DNA of 18,045 bases from Prochloron sp. SP5CPC1. GTDB lineage: Bacteria > Cyanobacteriota > Cyanobacteriia > Cyanobacteriales > Prochloraceae. Position 1 is the stretch's first letter, and every line of letters begins with the position of its first letter. The stretch lies in contig JACONB010000075.1 of NCBI GenBank assembly GCA_014323965.1, forward strand, positions 1 to 18,045, in the 5' to 3' direction. The translations under genes and the position numbers were made by a program. Positions 14,414 to 18,045 of the stretch are shown one piece after another. The notes beneath the pieces are model-generated. The model searched no databases and was not told where the DNA came from. It worked only from the letters and a program-made list of their open reading frames with translations.

Positions 14414-14572
14414 CCTTGGGAAAGGCGATAGGATAAACTTTAAACCAGCAGGCTTAATCCAAAAAATGGGGTAGATAACGTGGTTCCACCACACTCCCCG
14501 TTCCTACATTAATCCTCGGAAAAGTCTAAATAAAGTCTAAATGTCAAAAAAAAACTATCAAGGGAAAGTTCT
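14414..14572. promoter_or_regulatory. Intergenic region with an 11-bp tandem repeat before the kinase gene
   Basis: AAAGTCTAAAT occurs twice head to tail (14521-14531 and 14532-14542), 31 bases before the kinase start. A spacing of 11 bases is one helical turn, the geometry of binding sites for OmpR/PhoB-type regulators. A run of nine As and GGGAAAG (a weak ribosome site) follow. No consensus promoter is obvious. Confidence 0.4.
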
Positions 14573-15553
14573 ATGCTTCTGGCTGGTGATTTAGGGGGAA
14601 CCAACTGTAGATTTGCCTTGTTTGATTCCAATCTCTCAATTATCGAGCAACAAACCTACCCTTGCCAAAACTACACTAGCTTTGAGGCAGCAGTCAGCGA
14701 CTTTGTCGCCAGTCATTCCTCCCATACTATTGAAGCTGCCTGTTTTGGTTTGCCTGGTCCAATCATCAATGGAACATGCAAGTTAACCAATTTACCCTGG
14801 TCCCTAGTAGAGGCAACTAAAATTGAGCAAGTTGTGGGAGCTAAGGTTACCCTGCTCAACGATGTGGAAGCCAATGCTTACGGCCTAGAAACATTACGAG
14901 ATGAAGAAATCGTCACCCTCAAGTCAGGATCTCCGATGCCAGGAGGTAACCGAGCGGTGGTGGCTCCAGGAACTGGACTGGGAGAAGCAGCGCTGATTGA
15001 AGTGGGCGGACAACTTCATGTGATCGCCTCAGAAGGGGGACATGCAGATTTTGGTCCCTCAGATCAAGTGCAATGGGAACTGTCGTGTTATATCCAACAG
15101 GAATATAAACGAGCTAGTTATGAATTAATCTTGAGTGGACCCGGTTTGGTGCGGATCTATAAATCCTTAATTGCCAATGGTCACGGGGTGACTCCCCCTT
15201 GGCTCTCACAACAGATGGAACAGGCCGATGCTGCTGCCGCAATTAGTCAAGCGGGGCTTAGGGGCGAATGCCAGGTTTGCAGTAAAGCTCTAGATATGTT
15301 TGCGGCAATTTTGGCATCGGAGGCAGCCAATGCAGCGGTGAAGTTTTTAGCCAGGGGAGGCGTTTATTTAGGCGGTGGCATTCCCTCCCGTATTTTGGAT
15401 AAGCTTCGTCAACCCCTCTTTATCGAGAATTTTATGACTAAAGATAAAATCGCTCATCTTCTAGAGCAAATTCCCGTTTACGTTATTCTTAATCAGCAGA
15501 CTGCTTTGCAGGGCTCTGCCTGGTATGGTTTACGAATGGTAAAAGATGTCTAA
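14573..15553 (+). CDS. Glucokinase-family sugar kinase
   Basis: A 326-residue protein of the bacterial Glk family, which phosphorylates glucose at O6 with ATP. It shows the phosphate loop LAGDLGGTNCRFALF (residues 3-17), CFGLPGPIINGTCKLTNLPW, LLNDVEANAYGL with the likely catalytic base D97, the adenosine motif APGTGLGEAALI (131-142) and SEGGHADFGP (153-162), which contacts sugar. It appears complete and active. The next gene overlaps its end by 8 bases. Cyanobacteria usually have glucokinase elsewhere for central metabolism. Its place in this cluster suggests a pathway kinase acting on a sugar analogue, or one that inactivates a toxic product, but ordinary glucokinase activity is equally possible. 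Confidence 0.85.
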   Translation: MLLAGDLGGTNCRFALFDSNLSIIEQQTYPCQNYTSFEAAVSDFVASHSSHTIEAACFGLPGPIINGTCKLTNLPWSLVEATKIEQVVGAKVTLLNDVEANAYGLETLRDEEIVTLKSGSPMPGGNRAVVAPGTGLGEAALIEVGGQLHVIASEGGHADFGPSDQVQWELSCYIQQEYKRASYELILSGPGLVRIYKSLIANGHGVTPPWLSQQMEQADAAAAISQAGLRGECQVCSKALDMFAAILASEAANAAVKFLARGGVYLGGGIPSRILDKLRQPLFIENFMTKDKIAHLLEQIPVYVILNQQTALQGSAWYGLRMVKDV

Positions 15554-16406
15554 GGATGTGGAGGATAGATCCATACCGCCAGCGATCGCCCCCTTAGCTT
15601 CAACATTAGCAGATCGATTCGCAGTCCTACCCCAAACTATTGCAATCGTCCTAGCCGGTTCCCAAAGTAATGGAGCTGCCGATGCAAAGTCAGACTATGA
15701 CTTTTACGTTTATAGCGATCGAGAGATTTCTGTAGCAGATCCCTTCGGGATCGCTCAGGAATTTGCTGACCATGCAGAAATTAATAATCAATTTTGGGAA
15801 CCTGGGGATGAATGGATTGATCGGGATACAGGATTTCATATTGATATCATGTATCGTGATCCAAACTGGAGCGAAGGACAATTAGAACGTCTGCTCAAGG
15901 AATATCAAGCCTCTGTGGGCTATTCAACTTGCTTCTGGTGGAATATTTTAACTTCGATTCCTTTATATGATCCTAAGGGCTGGTTTCAACAATTGCAAAC
16001 CAAAGTAAATCAACCTTATCCCAAAGCATTACAACAGGCCATTATTGCTAAAAACTATCCAATCCTACGACAGAATCAATCCTCTTACTTACATCAAATA
16101 GAGTTGGCGTTAGATCGCCAAGATATAGTGAGCGTAACCCATCGAATAAGTGCTTTGCTAGCCAGTTATTTTGATATTATTTTTGCGGTCAATGAGGTTC
16201 CCCATCCTGGAGAAAAGCGGCTTGTCTCCCAAGTTAATACTCTATGCAAAAAGCAACCGGAAGCGATAGCTCTACAGATTAATAATATCACCCAAGCTAT
16301 GGGGTCTCTACCAATTTTAATTCCTCTGTTAAATCTTTTGATTGATGATTTAGATCAGTTGCTGATCCAGGAAGGTTACATTACAGAATCTGGACAATTA
16401 ATATAG
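15546..16406 (+). CDS. Nucleotidyltransferase-fold protein (DUF4037-like)
   Basis: A 286-residue protein with the polymerase-beta-type nucleotidyltransferase signature at its N-terminus: G38-S39 ... G43 ... S49-D50-Y51-D52 (LAGSQSNGAADAKSDYDFYV) and a third acidic residue D100 in FHIDIMYRD. All three metal-binding acids are present, so catalysis is plausible. The C-terminal two thirds is helical, as in DUF4037 and aminoglycoside-adenylyltransferase-like proteins. Such enzymes transfer NMP to a small molecule or protein. It is coupled to the kinase gene by an ATGTCTAA overlap, so they probably share a role, such as modifying or protecting against the pathway product. Target unknown. Confidence 0.8.
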   Translation: MSKDVEDRSIPPAIAPLASTLADRFAVLPQTIAIVLAGSQSNGAADAKSDYDFYVYSDREISVADPFGIAQEFADHAEINNQFWEPGDEWIDRDTGFHIDIMYRDPNWSEGQLERLLKEYQASVGYSTCFWWNILTSIPLYDPKGWFQQLQTKVNQPYPKALQQAIIAKNYPILRQNQSSYLHQIELALDRQDIVSVTHRISALLASYFDIIFAVNEVPHPGEKRLVSQVNTLCKKQPEAIALQINNITQAMGSLPILIPLLNLLIDDLDQLLIQEGYITESGQLI

Positions 16407-16420
16407 GATTTATTTTATCT

Positions 16421-17365
16421 CTATTGCTTATTTGCTCCTTTCCCAGTTTTTGCTAGATAGATACCTAACATAATTACTACAAAGGCCAATAAGTTCAATA
16501 GACTTAAACGTTCCAAGAACAGAATCCAAGCAAGAATTGCTGCCACCACCGGGTCTAACAGTAACACTAGAGAAACAAAACTTGCTGAAAAGTGCTTGAG
16601 GCTATAAACGACGAGCCCATGACCCACCGCTTCGCAGATAACAGCAAGGGCAATAATAGCCAACCATCCTGACAAGGAAGTTGGGAAAAGTCGATCGCTG
16701 AAATATAATACGACTGGCACCATTAATAGTGATCCAAACAAACAGCGCCACAACAGAATGATCTCAACGGGAAAATTATTCCTGAGTCGTTCCAAAATTA
16801 AGAACGTTGTCGCATAAAAGAGGGAAGAAAGTAATGCTGCGCTATCTCCAATAAGGCTACCGCCCACTGCAAAAAAATCCTCTAGACCCAGAGCAATTGC
16901 TCCGACTAGGGTCAAAACCATACCGATTAGAAATCGACGATCAAAGCTCTGCTGAAATAAAAGCCAACCACCAAGAGTAGCAAATAAGGGGGTCAATGCC
17001 CCCAAGACATTGGCATTAGCAACACTAGTCTCACCCAAAGACCAAGTCCAAAGGAAGCGCCCTCCCAAATGGGTAACTGCCACACCCATCAGAAGGAGGA
17101 GATTAATCCAGGAATATGGGAGTTGAGATCGAGAGGTATTATTCGATGCAGACACACGGATGTAGTTGAGCCCATTCCATACACCAAAGACTAGAGTTGC
17201 CATCCAAAGGCGATTAAAGACGGTAGCATCGGTGCTGATTTCCTGTAAGCAAATCTTAATTAAAATGGCGGTACTGGCTAGGGCAACTGTTGCGATCCCC
17301 AAGAAAATCCCAGCGGATGCTTGACTGAGCTTTTCTGCTGGGAATAGCAGTTTACTTGCTGTCAT
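16421..17365 (-). CDS. EamA/DMT-family transporter
   Basis: A 314-residue, very hydrophobic protein with about ten transmembrane helices in two homologous halves, the EamA arrangement of drug/metabolite exporters. Family-like phrases include the first helix GIFLGIATVALASTAILIKI, NANVLGALTPLFATLGGWLL in the first half and FVSLVLLLDPVVAAILAWIL, then LAFVVIMLGIYLA, in the second. It is convergent with the nucleotidyltransferase gene, with 14 bases between. Members export amino acids, sugars or drugs. Beside biosynthetic enzymes it is a plausible exporter of the product, but many EamA genes are unrelated to their neighbours. Confidence 0.88.
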   Translation of the reverse strand: MTASKLLFPAEKLSQASAGIFLGIATVALASTAILIKICLQEISTDATVFNRLWMATLVFGVWNGLNYIRVSASNNTSRSQLPYSWINLLLLMGVAVTHLGGRFLWTWSLGETSVANANVLGALTPLFATLGGWLLFQQSFDRRFLIGMVLTLVGAIALGLEDFFAVGGSLIGDSAALLSSLFYATTFLILERLRNNFPVEIILLWRCLFGSLLMVPVVLYFSDRLFPTSLSGWLAIIALAVICEAVGHGLVVYSLKHFSASFVSLVLLLDPVVAAILAWILFLERLSLLNLLAFVVIMLGIYLAKTGKGANKQ

Positions 17366-17391
17366 AAGCGCTTACTGGCTATAGTGATTGA

Positions 17392-17577
17392 TACTTTACG
17401 TCGGGCACCAGCACCACCGAGTGGGCTGAATCTCTTTTTCAATTAGATTGGGAATTTGATTTAATTCAAAAGCTGGATGCCAGTGATAACCAACAGCTTC
17501 GGGACAATAGTATGCATATAAAAGATAAATTACTAAGATTCTTACACTGCAAACATTTCAGCAAAACTGAGAACTAA
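17392..17577 (+). other. Open frame without a start, possible gene remnant
   Basis: Between a TGA (17389-17391) and a TAA (17575-17577) the plus strand reads TSTTEWAESLFQLDWEFDLI, QKLDASDNQQLRDN and on to HFSKTEN. The composition looks like a real acidic, helical protein tail rather than random sequence, but there is no start codon at the left end and I recognise no family. It could be the 3' end of a gene lost when the transporter region was joined here. The rest of 17366-17580 shows nothing else. Confidence 0.25.
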
Positions 17578-17580
17578 TCA

Positions 17581-17757
17581 CTAATAGTGCTCTTTTAATG
17601 ATTGTAACGTTCTAATGGTCAAATCTTTATATATGTCCAGAAGGTTCTCTCGCAACTCAGCTTCAGTCTCACCTTGAGTCCAGTAGTCGGGATACTCTTC
17701 CAGGTATCCTAACCACATATCTTCATCTTGCCAGTAGGTAAACTTTTTTTTCTCCAT
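17581..17757 (-). CDS. HicB-like small protein
   Basis: Fifty-eight residues from the ATG at 17757: MEKKKFTYWQDEDMWLGYLE, EYPDYWTQGETEAELRENLL, then DIYKDLTIRTL. This is the HicB-type partial RNase-H fold (F.YW.D....GYLEEYPDYWTQGETEAEL.ENL.D.Y.DL), the antitoxin half of HicAB systems. An upstream in-frame start at 17868 would translate the GCGCAAAG-type repeat (VSRQDAKTQR) and is rejected. No HicA-like partner (a short basic dsRBD protein) is visible next to it, so it may be solitary. Confidence 0.75.
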   Translation of the reverse strand: MEKKKFTYWQDEDMWLGYLEEYPDYWTQGETEAELRENLLDIYKDLTIRTLQSLKEHY

Positions 17758-17811
17758 GGTAAAGCCATAGCCAATATACTTGTCCTCTGAATATTGTAAC
17801 CCAAGAATACA

Positions 17812-17840
17812 CCTTTGCGTCTTTGCGTCTTGGCGCGAAA
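17812..17840. repeat. CGCCAAGACGCAAAG-type repeat
   Basis: On the minus strand TTTCGCGCCAAGACGCAAAG then ACGCAAAGGT, the same family as 4690-4713 and 6476-6501. It separates the HicB-like gene from the frame upstream and creates a spurious N-terminal extension of HicB if translated. Confidence 0.7.
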
Positions 17841-17845
17841 CAAAT

Positions 17846-18022
17846 CTACCGGACAGTAACAGTATCATTTTCCAGCCAAACCAATAATTTTTCCAGTGCT
17901 TTTCGAGAAGACTGGTCTAACTCTTCTTGGGACCACATAGCCATTTCAATCTGATGAGCGAGGTAGGGGGGAATGGTTTTAAGACCGGCAATCTTATCAA
18001 TTAACTTTGTAATGGTAAGCAC
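17846..18022 (-). CDS. Small hypothetical protein upstream of the HicB-like gene, possibly partial
   Basis: Reading the minus strand from a GTG at 18022 gives VLTITKLIDKIAGLKTIPPY, LAHQIEMAMWSQEELDQSSR and KALEKLLVWLENDTVTVR, then TAG at 17846-17848. The sequence is helical and protein-like (58 residues), but the frame is open to the window edge, so the true start may lie outside. It precedes the HicB-like gene on the same strand by about 88 bases and could be its operon partner, although it does not resemble HicA. Function unknown. Confidence 0.45.
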   Translation of the reverse strand: MLTITKLIDKIAGLKTIPPYLAHQIEMAMWSQEELDQSSRKALEKLLVWLENDTVTVR

Positions 18023-18045
18023 TATACTTAAACTAACCGATATTT

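Noticed and set aside
17758..17868. Longer HicB with an N-terminal extension
   Set aside because: The extension is translated from a dispersed intergenic repeat; the conserved domain begins at the ATG at 17757.

Overview
The window reads as chromosomal DNA of a cyanobacterium, probably a filamentous one; the genus cannot be fixed from this sequence. The evidence is at least five HIP1 octamers (GCGATCGC at 324, 2057, 3562, 9958 and 15582), the typical cyanobacterial dispersed repeats (GCGCAAAG-type tracts and a GTTGGGTTA hairpin), cyanobacterial-style Ddl, MiaB, GpmI and SecG, and many small toxin-antitoxin-like genes.

Layout. 1-1095: an interrupted antitoxin-like frame, a two-gene unit (small membrane protein plus ribbon-helix-helix protein), a 52-bp repeat, and an AT-rich intergenic stretch with inverted repeats. 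1096-4647, minus strand: ddl, an intact vapB with a frameshifted vapC, a DUF6887-like gene with a frameshifted DUF6888-like partner, and miaB. 4814-6472, plus strand: a near-consensus sigma-70 promoter drives a decayed N-acetylmuramoyl-L-alanine amidase that runs in frame into a membrane/TPR-like protein. 6622-9290, plus strand: gpmI, secG and a matrixin-like zinc metalloprotease whose 5' end contains a large palindrome. 9373-9870, minus strand: an intact RelE/ParE-type toxin-antitoxin pair. 9871-10565: a gene-poor boundary with an IS110-type transposase remnant.

10566-17365 is the most interesting part. Tightly packed plus-strand genes encode a class III aminotransferase, a zinc-type medium-chain dehydrogenase, the C-terminal half of a HAD sugar phosphatase, a second medium-chain dehydrogenase with altered zinc ligands, a glucokinase-family kinase and a nucleotidyltransferase. 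A convergent EamA-type exporter follows. Aminotransferase plus sugar-phosphate phosphatase plus sorbitol-dehydrogenase-like enzyme is the gene signature known to start azasugar (iminosugar) biosynthesis in Bacillus (GabT1-Yktc1-GutB1). I infer that this is a candidate azasugar or aminopolyol locus. The kinase and nucleotidyltransferase may modify the product or protect the host, and the exporter may release it. The phosphatase is truncated, so the pathway may be broken or may borrow a phosphatase from elsewhere.

17366-18045: two orphan reading frames and a HicB-like gene with another copy of the GCGCAAAG-type repeat. In several of the two-gene modules one partner is intact and the other broken (vapBC, DUF6887/6888), so this looks like accessory DNA undergoing decay around a few core genes.
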